Origin: Pontederia crassipes
Lineage: Eukaryota; Streptophyta; Magnoliopsida; Commelinales; Pontederiaceae
Assembly: GCA_030549335.1 (NCBI GenBank)
Contig: CM060192.1
Location: 20,650,157-20,714,156, forward strand
Direction of reading: 5' to 3'
DNA length: 64,000 nt
Part shown: piece by piece, positions 1 through 10,642 of the stretch
Position numbering within the stretch: position 1 is the stretch's first letter
Layout of the letters: every line of letters starts with the position of its first letter
Notes under the pieces: generated by a model
The model's database searches: none
What the model was told of the DNA's origin: nothing
What the model saw: the letters and a program-made list of their open reading frames with translations, nothing else
Translations under genes and position numbers: made by a program

Positions 1-20
1 ATTTTCGAGAGTCAATCAAG

Positions 21-283
21 GAAATCCACTGTATGAAATTATCCATTAAAGGTGGGTATTTCAATCTTCATATGGTAACTTTGTCCGTTCGTCACAAATT
101 GGTCATCATCTTCATTTTTGTGTTTTGCACAACGAACATATTGGAAACATTGAGGAAACCACTGCATTAAGTTATCCATTGAAGGTGGGTATTTCCATCT
201 TCATATGGTAACCTTGTCCATTCATCACAAATTGATCATCGTCTTCGTTTTTGTGTTTTGCACAATGGACAGGTTAGAAACAT
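21..283. repeat. Two-copy tandem repeat, 133-bp period
   Basis: Two adjacent copies, roughly 21-150 and 155-283, share long stretches such as ggtgggtattt and ttttgtgttttgcacaa at a constant offset of 133 bp, with scattered substitutions. The duplication is therefore not recent. A minus-strand open frame from 225 to 503 overlaps the second copy but matches no family I recognise. It may be part of an old transposon, but nothing in it identifies one. Confidence 0.7.
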
Positions 284-579
284 CAATTTTGGGATGCCTC
301 GATTGTTGTTGAGGAACAAGTTGTACACATGGATGCAATTGATCTTGAAGCAACACCATGACCTCATTAAATCGTTTGATAGATTGGAGTTCATCCTTTA
401 CTTCGTGAAATTCCGCATGGGTAGGAGTGTCACCCATGGTGTAAATGACATGGAGCAGTGTCTGCGATAGGGCGCCAACCTGCAGTTGGGGTTGCAATGG
501 CAAGGTGTCCGTGTGTGTTTTCCAGACCCCACAAGTGGATGTTCATACCTTAATCATGTGTGTATGGGCCTTGCTCTGC
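284..579. other. Unassigned stretch before LINE A
   Basis: No recognisable gene or repeat boundary. Short open frames occur on both strands, and none has a motif I can name. Confidence 0.4.
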
Positions 580-2284
580 ATCTTTTCGGATCACCTTATG
601 GGAGGAGCTTCAAAACATTCGCTTCCAACTCCCCGAGGCTCGCTGGCTAATTGGTGACAACTTCAATGTCATTGACATGGAGGATCGCACCACTAGCCGA
701 CGAGAGAGACTCGGGGGGTGAGTTCAGATATTTCATTGGTTCACAATCACTGCTGGAGTTCCCATCAACGAACTGCAGGTTTACTTGGAGTATAACAAAC
801 CCATCTGCCCGATCAAGGATTGACAGATTCTTCAATTTGTGGAGTTAGCCGAGGCACACCAGTTGGCCGACGTCCAGGCGCTGGACAGACCGTTTTCAGA
901 ACACCACCACCACCCCTCTTGTGGCAGTCCAATGACCATCAGGCCCGCACTCTTCCATTTGAGCACTCCTGGCTCTTGGAGGACGACTTTCAACAATTCG
1001 TGACGAATCAATTGCTCCATCACACTCCGCCGCCAGGACGTTAGCTACTTGACTGGATAGGCTGCGAACCTTTCTCCGGGATCACCAAAGGCGGATTCGA
1101 GAGGATCAAGAGAGATGGAGATCCAAGGCATTAGGAGTTATCTCCAAGTTAGACCAGGAGGACTCTCACCACCTTATTGAGAGTGGCAGTGCGTGGACAG
1201 TCCCAAGAAGTCATCCAACTAGAAGACAAGGCGGAGATTCAGTTGAGACAAAGCTCTTGATAGACCTGGCTTAGAGAGGGCAACGCCAACGCTTGATTCT
1301 CCACCTATATGCAAAAGCTCCCACCAGTAGGCGAACCGGAGTGACCAGCTTGAGATTCAAGGGTAGCGGATTGTCGGCCAGCAGTGCATTGGGAAGGCCG
1401 AAGGCTATCGCTTCATACTACATGGATACCCCTAGGCGATGATCCTTGAACCCCTAGAGGTGGTCACCATGGGAGTTCCTCGTGGAACATTTATGAAGAC
1501 GAGGTCTCCTAAGCATTGCATCTCCGGACCAGATGGATTCTCAACATTCTTTTACTGAGGGTTCCAATCTGTCATGCACAAGGAAGTTATGGTTGTTATT
1601 ATGGAGTTCGCCAGTGGGGACCAAAGCTTTGAATTCCTCAACCGGCTCCTCTTCATGTTACCAAGTGTACCCCAGCAGAGCGAGTGGACTTTAGACCGAT
1701 TGCATATCCAATGTCATCTACCTTTTGGTGGCTTGGGTACTAGATAATCGTCTCAAGGAGGTGCTTCCAAATCTTTTCCACCTAGGGCAATCAACTTTCA
1801 TCCGCGACCAGTTCATCACCAATAGTTATAACATGGCCTCAAAGATCATTGCTCACTAGAGGAGGACCAATCGCCGAGCCTTTCTATGAAAGGTCAATTT
1901 TTTTTCAAAGCTTATGACATTGTCTCATGGTCCTTTCTTCGGCACTCCTTGCATGTTAGAGACTTCATGCAACATGTATTGATGTGCATCATCACTGCTT
2001 CATTCGAAGTCCTAGTTAACGGGGCGATTACAGGTGACTAGGTTCAACCGCAAAGGAGATTATGACAGAGATACCCCCTCACTCCCATGCTATTTGTGCT
2101 AGTGACTTACGCACTTGCCAAATGCACCAAGGCCTCCTACAAGACTGGCCTCTTCAACGGATTCACCAGCAGCCTAGTTCCTCTCTTGCAGTAAGCAGAT
2201 ATGTTGTTCTTTATTGAGGGCAGAGATCAAGATGCTAGATGAGTGGCCATCCTCATTGAGCATTTTGAGGCAGCTTGCGGCCTG

Positions 2285-2811
2285 TATATCAATCATGAAA
2301 AAACCTCTTTTTTGAGAGAAAAAAGGATGACAACCGAGGGTTGTAGCTGTCATCCAAGTATATATATAGCTGTGAATGCAAAAACCTCTTTCATCCCTTC
2401 GGCATGGCATTTGACGAGGCCACATGTTGCGCAATAGAGCTTCATATTCTGCATGGGGCTCCCCTTCTTTGACCCGATTGTCTAGAGACTAGAGCACAGA
2501 TTACAGGATTGAAGTTCGAGATTACTATCGTGAGGCAGATATCAACCATGCAAAAACCTCTTTTTTGAGAGAAAAAAGGATGACAACCGAAGGTTGTAGT
2601 TGTCATCCAAGTATATATATAGCTGTGAATGCAAAAATCTCTTTCATCCCTTTGGCATGGCATTTGACGAGGCAACATGTTGCGCAATAGAGCTTCATAT
2701 TCTGATTAGTACCTTGCTGATCACATGGGGCTCCCCTTCTCTGACCGCCTGATTATCTAGAAACCGGAGCACAGATTACAGGATTGAAGTTCAAAATTAC
2801 TATCACAAGGT
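2285..2811. repeat. Tandem duplication inside LINE A
   Basis: The segment 2285-2538 is repeated as 2539-2811, at an offset of 253 bp that widens to about 273. The second copy keeps about 20 bp near 2704-2724 that the first has lost. Many point differences show that the duplication is old. Both copies carry the same short insertion. Confidence 0.8.
2311..2379 (-). mobile_element. 69-bp retroposed insert with 12-bp target duplication
   Basis: The insert is flanked by the direct repeat aaaaacctcttt at 2299-2310 and 2380-2391. It interrupts LINE A codons that otherwise read smoothly across the site. Its left end is T-rich, consistent with an A tail on the minus strand. It contains an inverted repeat (ggatgacaacc with ggttgtagctgtcatcc). 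The same insert recurs at 2564-2632 in the second copy of the duplication, so it arrived before the duplication. It looks like the 3' stub of a LINE or SINE; the family is unknown. Confidence 0.6.
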
Positions 2812-3674
2812 GGACCGCTTGTCCTACTCCAATTTGTCCTCTCAATGCTTCCAATATGCTATAGGTTGGTTCTCTGACTTCCATCTCAGGTTCAGAGGCG
2901 TCTCGACTCCCTGTGGAGTCGGTTCTTCTGGCAAGGGTGTAGGTTGGACGCGCATCCACCTATTGCCATGGCAAAGAATTTGCTGTCCACATCTCAGAAG
3001 GGTCTAGGCGTTCGTGATCGTTTCTCCAACTAGACCTTGGCCCGATGGATTGAGTGGATCATGGGACCTCCGGACAGCTTTTGGCACACAATTTTCTTCA
3101 CCTTCTATGGACATGATCTATCTTGGGATTCACGTGCCATTCTACCTCAGGGGGATCATCCTTTTGGCACGGGGTTGTAGCAGTATTCCTTCTGGTGCAG
3201 CCTTTCATGGTACTTTCTCTCGGATCAAGAGAAGCATTTCCATTCTAGCAGCATGGCTGTCTACCTGAGGTCCATTATCAGCGTCGTTCCCCCGTTTATG
3301 GGCCCTAGCAGTGCACCCTGACACATCAATTGCAGAGATATGGTTAGAAGTTGATGGTGGCTCCTAGACCCCTACCTTCAGCTTGGATCCACGCATTAAC
3401 AGTTCTCCATCACGACTCCAGATTGCAAATTCATTTGGCATTCATGTGTGCCATTCAAAGTCAAGATTTTTACTTGGCTTATGGATCCTCACCAAAGCTT
3501 ATACGCGTGATGGGCATCCAACACCGATCCGTCCTATTGTTGGAGTGACAATGGTGCACGTAGCACACTTGTTCTTGACTGTTTCGTAGATCAAGAGGTA
3601 CGGGCATGGATGAGCACCATGGGCATTACACCTGCATCGAAGATCTTTTGGTAGGTCAACTCAGGGATCTTGCC

Positions 3675-4198
3675 AAACGGAGCCAAGAATTGGAGAGCAC
3701 ACTGACGACATTCCTAGCTGGTACCTGGGCCATATGACTTCAACGTAACCAAGTCATTTTTTTATGGGGAGAGATGTGATGTTGACAATATTGTACACCA
3801 TATCTCTTTTCTTCTTCAGGAGTGGGGATTTGATTAGGGGCAATACTTTTCTCCTTTTCTTCGGACGCTTTCTTTCAAGAACCTACACTTGTACATGTGA
3901 CCACTCTTATTAATACATATACAGATGAGAACCACAAACGGAGCCAAGAATTGGAGAGCACACTGACGACATTCCTAGCTGGTACCTGGGCCATATGACT
4001 TCAACGTAACCAAGTCATTTTTTATGGGGAGAGACGTGATGTTGACAATATTGTACACCATATCTCTTTTCTTCTTCAGGAGTGGGGATTTGATTAGGGG
4101 CAATACTTTTCTCCTTTTCTTTGGACGCTTTCTTTCAAGAACCTACACTTGTACATGTGACCACTCTTATTAATACATATACAGATGAGAACCACAAA
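3675..4198. repeat. Near-identical tandem duplication of the LINE A 3' end
   Basis: Two copies of about 260 bp, 3675-3937 and 3936-4198, differ by a one-base T-run length change and only a few substitutions (for example gagatgtgatg against gagacgtgatg). The unit is the final non-coding stretch of LINE A. The near identity makes it much younger than the 2285-2811 duplication. Confidence 0.88.
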
Positions 4199-4930
4199 TT
4201 TTGGTGATCTTTTTTTCTCCTTAAAAAAAATAAAGCCACTCTCAGATCAGATTTTGGTCAAGATAGAGGGTGTTCTCCTCACAGAAGAAATCACAACCAT
4301 TTTTTTAAGGTAAAATGCAACAAATTAATACTAAATTGTTGTTTATTAATATTTCTCTGTCGCTGATACTACCCTTCTGTCATTCCACAGATTATATCCT
4401 TGTGTAGCACTTACAGTATCACAGTATTCTAACATAATTAGATTAATCTAACAAGATGGTGGTGTCAATATTGTGAGACGCCACCATCTTGTTAGATTAA
4501 ACTAATTACATTAGAATACTGGCATCACTAGCCTGTGCGTTTAAGTGAGAACTTATCTTGCCGTTTCTCTCAAGAAACCAAATAGTAACAAAATCTTGGT
4601 TCTTTATCTTTTGACAATGAAATATTGTTTCTTTTATGTTCACCCTTTTGCCAACAACTGGATTACAACTCCAAATATGCTTGGCACTTTCAGAAATTTC
4701 TAGCAATCCTTCTTAATACCACTAAGGAAAACTGATATACAATTCTATGATTCATTTGCAGTTAAATTAGGATATATAACGCCACTGTCAACGTTCTTCA
4801 GTAAGAAGAGATCAAATAACATTTTCCACCTAAATAGTTTTCATTGAGTGAAATAGTTCATTGCACATAAACAAAAATCCAATATTATAGTATGTAAGGA
4901 TTTGAGTCAAAACATTAACAGATGTCTTGC
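4199..4930. other. Probable intron or spacer next to the SRFR1-like exons
   Basis: Apart from the foldback at 4423-4520, I see no exon here. A search by eye on the minus strand for the expected next SRFR1 exon (an EDLTKAL-like start) found nothing. A minus frame of 66 codons at 4506-4706 has no recognisable motif. Confidence 0.4.
4423..4520. mobile_element. 98-bp foldback MITE-like hairpin
   Basis: Two arms of 43-44 bp, 4423-4466 and 4478-4520, pair with only four mismatches around an 11-base loop. The ends are AGTATTCTAA and TTAGAATACT. Flanking octamers agtatcac (4415-4422) and ggcatcac (4521-4528) agree at six of eight positions, which suggests an 8-bp target duplication of the hAT type. 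It has no coding capacity. A single-copy miRNA-like hairpin is the alternative reading, but the terminal repeat structure and flanks favour a MITE. Confidence 0.7.
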
Positions 4931-7900
4931 CTCCATGAATTCGCCCAACGCAGCTCTTGCCTGTCCCCGTCTCTTCCAAGCCTCTCCAGCAGATGGATTT
5001 GATTTTATAGCCTACGGGCAGATCAACTTTAAAGTTAATGCACTTGGATAAGGTACTAATTAACAATAACTTTTTACCTTAGTAAAATCAGTAATTGCAG
5101 CATCAAGTTCTCTTCGGAATGCATAAGCGGTTCCTCTCCCTATCAAAGCTTCTGGATATGTAGGGTTTTCTCTCAAGATCTAACCCTCAGGAAAAGAAGG
5201 GAAAAAAGAAAAAAATAATGTCACACTATTTTGTTAACTATGTAAAGAGCTGAATAGAATGTACAGAACATGTATTACCTGGTCAAAGATGGATATAGCT
5301 TCATCATAGTTTCCTTCATTAACCTACAGAATGCAAATATCACATCAGTGAAAGCATAATAAACAAGAGACGATAGAAACCAAGGTTGAAAAATTCTCGT
5401 GATTCAGGAAGAAATAGAAAAGTTACCACTGAAATTCAAGATTTTAATTCTACCTTTTTTTAACTAGAACGATGTGAAAACCAACACATAAAGTAGGCAA
5501 AGTTGCCACCCTCCCATTTGTTGGATGAGAGAAAAGACAATGTCATCCCCATTCACTTTATCCTTTAAGAGGAAATACTTATTTATTTTAAAATAGCATG
5601 CAAATCCATTATTTCTTAATATAATAGGTATGCAATTAATATGTGATTCAAATTAACTTTGAAGCCATAAAGTCATTCATACATAAAAACAAGACAACAA
5701 CAACAACAACAACAACAAAGCCTTATCCCACTAGGTGGGGAAGAGATTCGACATGATTTTATGTTGGCTGTCGGGGCCTAACACAACCCTCCTCCTTTAT
5801 CCGGGCTTGGGACCGGCTATAAAATATAGGCGAACAAGCTATTTCTATTTTCATCATTAAACATTACAACTATTTGTCTCTCATCACTTTTTTTTTAGGA
5901 AAACACATGATTGTTTATTTCTAGGTAATCAACTAAATCAAATGCACTCTTGATTTTCCTAATTTTTTCCATATATCTGCTTTGTTGATCCACTAAATCA
6001 AACATTACAACTAATTTTTTCCATAATCAACTAAATCAACTAAATCACTGTCGAATCTCATGAACATGGATCAACGAAGTCGTTTGATCCATGTAGCCGA
6101 CCCCACCTAGTGGGATAAGGCTTTGTTGTTGTTGTTGTTTCCATATATCTGCTTTGTATTGATGATGTTTCTATTAGACAATGTGTTACCACAATCGGTG
6201 TACAAAATAGACACACTTAATGCTGAAATATGCATCACAATTGTTAAATAACTTTGGGAATGAATTTAAACATGATTTCGATTTCTTCCATTTTTCCAAG
6301 TATATGAAAGTAATGTATAAAGAATGATTGGCATCAATAAGAGGAGAGCAGCAACAAGTTATGTTACTTGCCACTCAAAACAAGACTTATAATTTTTGTT
6401 CAATTAAGGTTGATGTAACAGAGCATACAATACATACCTTCCCTATTCCTCTTGATAAGCGAAAATCCAAACTTATTGACTTGGTATTTGGAAGTCCAGT
6501 AACAATAATCTTTCGACCAAATTTATTGTTCTCACCAGTTCTACCAAGAAGCTCGGAGTTGTCATTTAGTTTGCTGCAGATGTCATATATGTCTTCTGAT
6601 TTACCCTCAATCACAGAACTTTCATCACATGACTTAGTAATTAAACCAGACGTGGTGGTATTAACACGGTCTTCGCATATAACAGCTTTTGTTTCAGCTG
6701 ATAATGCATTGTTAGAGGAATTTGTAGAATGATCTTCACAGACCACAACTTTTGTATCACAAGAAGGTGTTATGCAATGGTCTTCATAGGAAGCAGGTTC
6801 TAATTTCTTAGCATCAGCCAGCAGCTTTTCCAGCTCTAATAGTGATTTCAGATCTATGGACTCTTGAACTGCATTTTCATAGCCTTGCTCCCAAACAAGC
6901 AAAGCATCTTCTTTTCTTCCCAAAGCAGACAATGCATTACCTGCATGAAGCAAAAAGTTTGCAAAGTAAAAGGCATGGATGACACAAATAACCCTGGAAA
7001 AAGCATTCACCAGATCATTTATAATCCCAATTTGTGTAGATAATCTAAGTTTCCGCATTGTTCCCACTTAAAAGGCGTCTGTACCAAACATTGTTAGCTC
7101 AATCTAAAAAATTATGCAACAACAATTAACCACTAATCTGCAATAAATAGTGATTCTTCACTCAAAAAGAAACAAACAATGATGCTCTCTGCACATCTAT
7201 GAGATCTTGTATGTGTAATGCACATAGTCCAGTCCTCAGTCAGCAACCATAAAGGCACGGCAACTCATATTATCAGTTGAGAAATCAAGATCCATACTAG
7301 TCACTGTTAACTGCATTATCCTATCCTTGCTAGCACTAAAGCTTGAATCTAAGCACATTCTGTATGTTATGAACGCCCTTCATGCAGCACCAATCCATGC
7401 TAAATTATAGAACCCACCAAAGTTTCTCTTTAGCGCCTCCCTCCAAGGACACATTTCCGATCAACCAAGAATGAATATTTGTTTTTAACCACCAAGGTAA
7501 GCATTTGATTTATTACTTCCCCACTCGGCTGGCTTATGATCTAGCCCCGGAAGCTTCCAAGTTACAGTCTAATACAGTGGAATTTCAAATCCATTGCTCA
7601 AATTTTGGAATTCTTTGATCAGATAAACATAAAGGAACAACATCAAACCTATTGCGATCTGTGAAAGAAAGAAAAATTCAGCCAACCTTTGAAGATGTAA
7701 GCTTGAATGGCACTGGGGTCGAGCTGCAGCGCCCTATCGCAATCCTTAACCACATGTTTGTGCAGCTCCAATTGGCTATAGCAAAACGCTCGATTGCTGC
7801 CAAAACCCCCAAAGGGAAATAACAATCAGACAACCCGAAGATCGCGCGCACGCCTAGAAAAATAGAGAGAGAGAGAGTAAAAGGAAAAATCAATCTCGGA

Positions 7901-8030
7901 ATCGATACCAGATATCTTGGATGGATTGGGACTTGGCGAGGAGTGAATCGAGGACGCGGATGGCTTTGGACCAGTTGCGGGCTTTGCAGAGCTTCGCGAG
8001 CTCAAGCCGGTCGTTGGCCGCCGGCGCCAT
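4931..8030 (-). CDS. SRFR1: SRFR1-like tetratricopeptide-repeat protein, exons 1-6 (3' part outside window)
   Basis: Six exons read on the minus strand: 7909-8030, 7687-7796, 6438-6940, 5279-5323, 5078-5179 and 4931-5011. Together they give 963 bp, 321 codons in phase. The start is MAPAANDRLELAKLCK. The next stretch, NWSKAIRVLDSLL then CNRAFCYSQLELHKHVVKD, is the N-terminal TPR pair typical of SUPPRESSOR OF RPS4-RLD1. GNALSALGRKEDALLVWEQG and TKSISLDFRLSRGIGKV follow, then further TPRs (VNEGNYDEAISIFDQ, ENPTYPEALIGRGTAYAF, AWKRRGQARAALGEFME). The Arabidopsis protein, about 1,000 residues long, restrains effector-triggered immunity and binds resistance proteins and EDS1. Only about the first third is present here. 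The last visible exon ends at GAG followed by GCAAGA, so a GC-AG intron is needed, or else the gene is cut. Intron 3 (5324-6437) holds two SINEs. The assignment rests on remembered family sequence. Confidence 0.85.
5694..5832 (-). mobile_element. Au-like SINE, internally deleted
   Basis: On the minus strand it runs from a head containing agccggtcccaagcccgg to the tail ccacctagtgggataaggct followed by (TTG)n, the hallmark of the plant Au SINE family. The middle segment present in the full copy at 44616-44788 is missing. A short flanking repeat aacaag (5688-5693 and 5833-5838) may be the target duplication. It sits in intron 3 of the SRFR1-like gene, in the same sense as that gene. Confidence 0.8.
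5986..6137 (+). mobile_element. 5'-truncated Au-like SINE with 20-bp target duplication
   Basis: The SINE part starts near 6053 (tcgaatctcatgaacatgg) and ends in gggataaggct plus (TTG)n. The 20-bp repeat tttccatatatctgctttgt flanks the insertion at 5966-5985 and 6138-6157. Between the left repeat and the SINE lie about 65 bp of locally duplicated AT-rich sequence, suggesting a messy 5' join during insertion. It lies in the same intron as the SINE at 5694-5832 but in the opposite orientation. Confidence 0.78.
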
Positions 8031-8255
8031 CGCCAACTGAACTCGACCTCCGCGGGAGGGACACTAAAACCCTAACGAGTTCACCATTGCCGCGGAAGAG
8101 TGGGGAGGGAGGAAGAAGGGACGCGAGCAGAAAGCAACGCCAACCAAAAGGAGCGCAGGATTGGAACTTGGAGGTCGAAGGCCCAGGGAAACGGATATAC
8201 TCGCGGTCGGGCTTGGTTACTCCTACACGTTTAGCACCCACCTTTCCTTCCTAAA
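8031..8255 (-). promoter_or_regulatory. Promoter/5' leader of the SRFR1-like gene
   Basis: GC-rich sequence immediately upstream of the start codon. It contains a telo-box AAACCCTAA at 8067-8075 and a site II-like GGCCCA at 8180-8185, a pair common in plant housekeeping and growth-related promoters. There is no strong TATA box; a weak tatat lies near 8195. The upstream boundary is set by the start of AT-rich MITE sequence. Confidence 0.5.
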
Positions 8256-8261
8256 AATAAA

Positions 8262-8517
8262 AGGGAAGCGTTTATCTTTTGATTTTCTTGTAATTGATAA
8301 GTCGAACTGCTTACTAAATTTTATTTTTAAAAATAAATAGTTACATGTTCGACTAAAATTATTTATATTAATAAGTTATGATACAACTAATTTTTTTTTT
8401 ACATCTCTCTTCTACTTATTTTTTTTCATATTTCCTTATCAATTATATTTTAAAATTATCAAACGTCGAGATTTTTTTTATATAAATAATTTATAAGCTT
8501 AGCCAAGTAATTTCTAC
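8262..8517. mobile_element. Degraded Tourist-like MITE
   Basis: This is a diverged relative of the MITE at 9575-9894 in the same orientation. It shares the internal atttttaaaaataa..cagttacat block, the atcaaac..cgagattttttt block and the right end ttataagcttagccaagtaat. The right end is followed by ctta, compatible with a TTA target. The left end is eroded, so that boundary is approximate. Confidence 0.55.
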
Positions 8518-9574
8518 CTTAATCTATTAAAGCTCTGGCTAGATGAGTAGATTCTTATTGAGATAAATTAGAAATATATACCCCAATCTATATTTTAAAA
8601 GAAAAAATATCTAAGTCCATAAAAGGTGATAAATTAAATGTAATAGCTAACTCTTATTTTATTAGAGTAAGAGTTTAAGATTTGTTATGTTACTTTGTGT
8701 TCCTAAATATAACTACGTTAATAAATTAATAAAGTTAAGAATTCAACTAAAACTTAGATACGAATAAATTTCATCTAATAAAATTATTACGTAACTTAAC
8801 AATCATAATACACATAATATCCCAATCCGCAATAATCAAATAAGATCTTATATTATCTTATATCTATATATTGAATATTTGGATACATATCTTATCTAAT
8901 AGTGCATATATAAAGATTTGAAACAGATTAGGATTGTTTATTAATATATAAAATTAATTTTTATTTCAGTATGAAAATGAGTCTTGAGAGGATTATTTCA
9001 ACAAAATATTTAATAAATTAAATATAGACTAAATTTAACTTGATTAATATATATATATTAGTAATAACAACAATATAAAATTCGATTTCGTTTAAAAGGT
9101 TGCCATTTCAATGCAGGGTAAAAACGGAAAAGCATACAGAATATTACCGGATAAATTTATTTAAAATAAAACAAATAAATAAATACGAATAACAGATTAT
9201 TTATGATAGTGATGTAATGCGCTCGAGTTAAAAAGAAAACTTGATTAGGATTAGTGAATTATCTAACCATCATTATCACCAATAGATATATTTATTTAAT
9301 TTATAAAATGGGGGTAATAATATGAATATGTTGCACAATCTTTACAATGCAACGGCTTGTACCTACAACGCGGTGTTTTGCACGCTCGTTGAGCTCTTAT
9401 AAAATTTATTTCGATTTACGAAAAAAAGAAACAGAACAATACGACATCTTTTGTGTATTTTGCAGACGTTCCAGATTTTTCTCCACCGTTGGATTTCGTG
9501 GATGAATGAACGATAGATTTGGTGATCGACAAGTAGCACGATGACTGCGATCAGCAAACGCACTGCATGACTTA
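8518..9574. other. AT-rich intergenic sequence
   Basis: Very AT-rich, with no exon-like open frame and no recognised repeat. Confidence 0.5.
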
Positions 9575-9894
9575 AGGCCGTTTGGCTTAGCTGATACAGA
9601 ATAATTGATAAGTTAAAATATTGATAAGTATTTTATTGGCTGAAACTTATTTTTAAAAATAAGCAGTTACATATTTGAATAAACCTACTTATATTAATAA
9701 TAACTAGTTAGTTGTGAGACAACTAACTGGCTTATTTTTTAGAAAGAAAATAAGCATCACTTTCTCTGTTTATTTTTTTTTTTTACTTATAAGTAGATTT
9801 GATATCTTCTTTCAATCAAATTTTTAAGTTATCAAACACTGAGATTTTTTTAAACTAACGTATAAGTGACTTATAAGCTTAGCCAAATAATTCC
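9575..9894. mobile_element. Tourist-like MITE, 320 bp
   Basis: The left end is aggccgtttggcttagctga. The right end, read in reverse complement, is ggaattatttggctaagctt. These are imperfect terminal inverted repeats. It is flanked by TTA on both sides (9572-9574 and 9895-9897), the target size of PIF/Harbinger-Tourist elements. It has no coding capacity. A degraded sister copy lies 1.3 kb to the left. Confidence 0.72.
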
Positions 9895-10582
9895 TTATAT
9901 TCTAAAAAAATAAATTTAACTTCACAAATTAATTTGAAATATGTTTGAATAGAGTGGAATTTAATGATGAAGAATAATATAATTGATGTGATATAAAAAA
10001 AATAGATGTGTAATTTTAATGAATGTTTGAATAAAAATATAATTTTATTAATTAATTATAAATTAATTTTTTTATTTAAACTTTGTTAAAAATATATTAT
10101 CTAAATATAAAAATTTTTCTAGTAAATTATATTTAATGAAATATAATAAAATGATAAGTATAATTTATATTTAATAAATAAATTATCTTATAAGAGTAAT
10201 GTGAGAGAAAAAATAGGAAAGAAAAATAAAAAATTAAATTGAAAAAATGTAACGTTCCAAAAAAGTTGAAAAAAAAGAATCAACCATGGCGAGAACTAAG
10301 GTCACGTACATTGATTCTCATCTTTCTTTCACACAGACAAAATAAAAAAGACGATGAAGGTCAGCACGATCCGTTAAACGTCACGTCATTTGAGTCATTT
10401 GATGGAATCGATCAAAATGAGACTATAATTTCAATCTAATTCCAACTACTAAACAAGACCACAATCAGGTAATAAAATTTTCAATTTTTATCGATGCTTA
10501 CTCTTCAAGCGTCAAGATAATACAAGAAATAAATATACAGACTAACAAGAAGATCAGAGTTATATTAAGAAATGCTATATTC
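9895..10582. other. AT-rich intergenic sequence
   Basis: No gene recognised. A 66-codon plus frame at 10239-10439 lies in MITE-like AT-rich sequence and is not convincing. Confidence 0.45.
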
Positions 10583-10642
10583 AATCACCTGGCATGCAGG
10601 AGCTGAGTTGAGCTTGCATGAAGTAAGGTTGCCAATGTTACA

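Larger units (their letters stand above)
580..4198 (+). mobile_element. Degenerate L1-type LINE (LINE A)
   Basis: Pieces of a plant L1-like LINE run in the usual order, spread over all three plus frames with many stops. At 630-850 is the end of the AP-endonuclease, with a GDNFNVIDMEDR-like GDFN motif and an ERLGGEFRYFI-like stretch. At 1700-2240 is the reverse transcriptase, with DNRLKEVLPN, a KAYDIVSWSF block, VLVNGAITG, and QYADDM-like codons near 2190-2215. At 2230-3600 is the downstream domain (HFEAACGLYIN, then a FFWQGCRLD-like and GLGVRDRF segment). No ORF1 or 5' end is visible, so the copy looks 5'-truncated as well as mutated. The last 260 bp are duplicated. If the SRFR1-like gene continues leftwards, this LINE lies in one of its introns in antisense orientation. 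Confidence 0.82.

Noticed and set aside
4423-4520. Hairpin as a microRNA gene
   Set aside because: The near-perfect arms run to the very ends and are flanked by near-match octamers, which fits a foldback MITE. No known plant miRNA sequence was seen in it.
6328-6732. 134-codon plus-strand open frame
   Set aside because: It is antisense to exon 3 of the SRFR1-like gene, whose sense reading has clear family motifs and matching splice sites.
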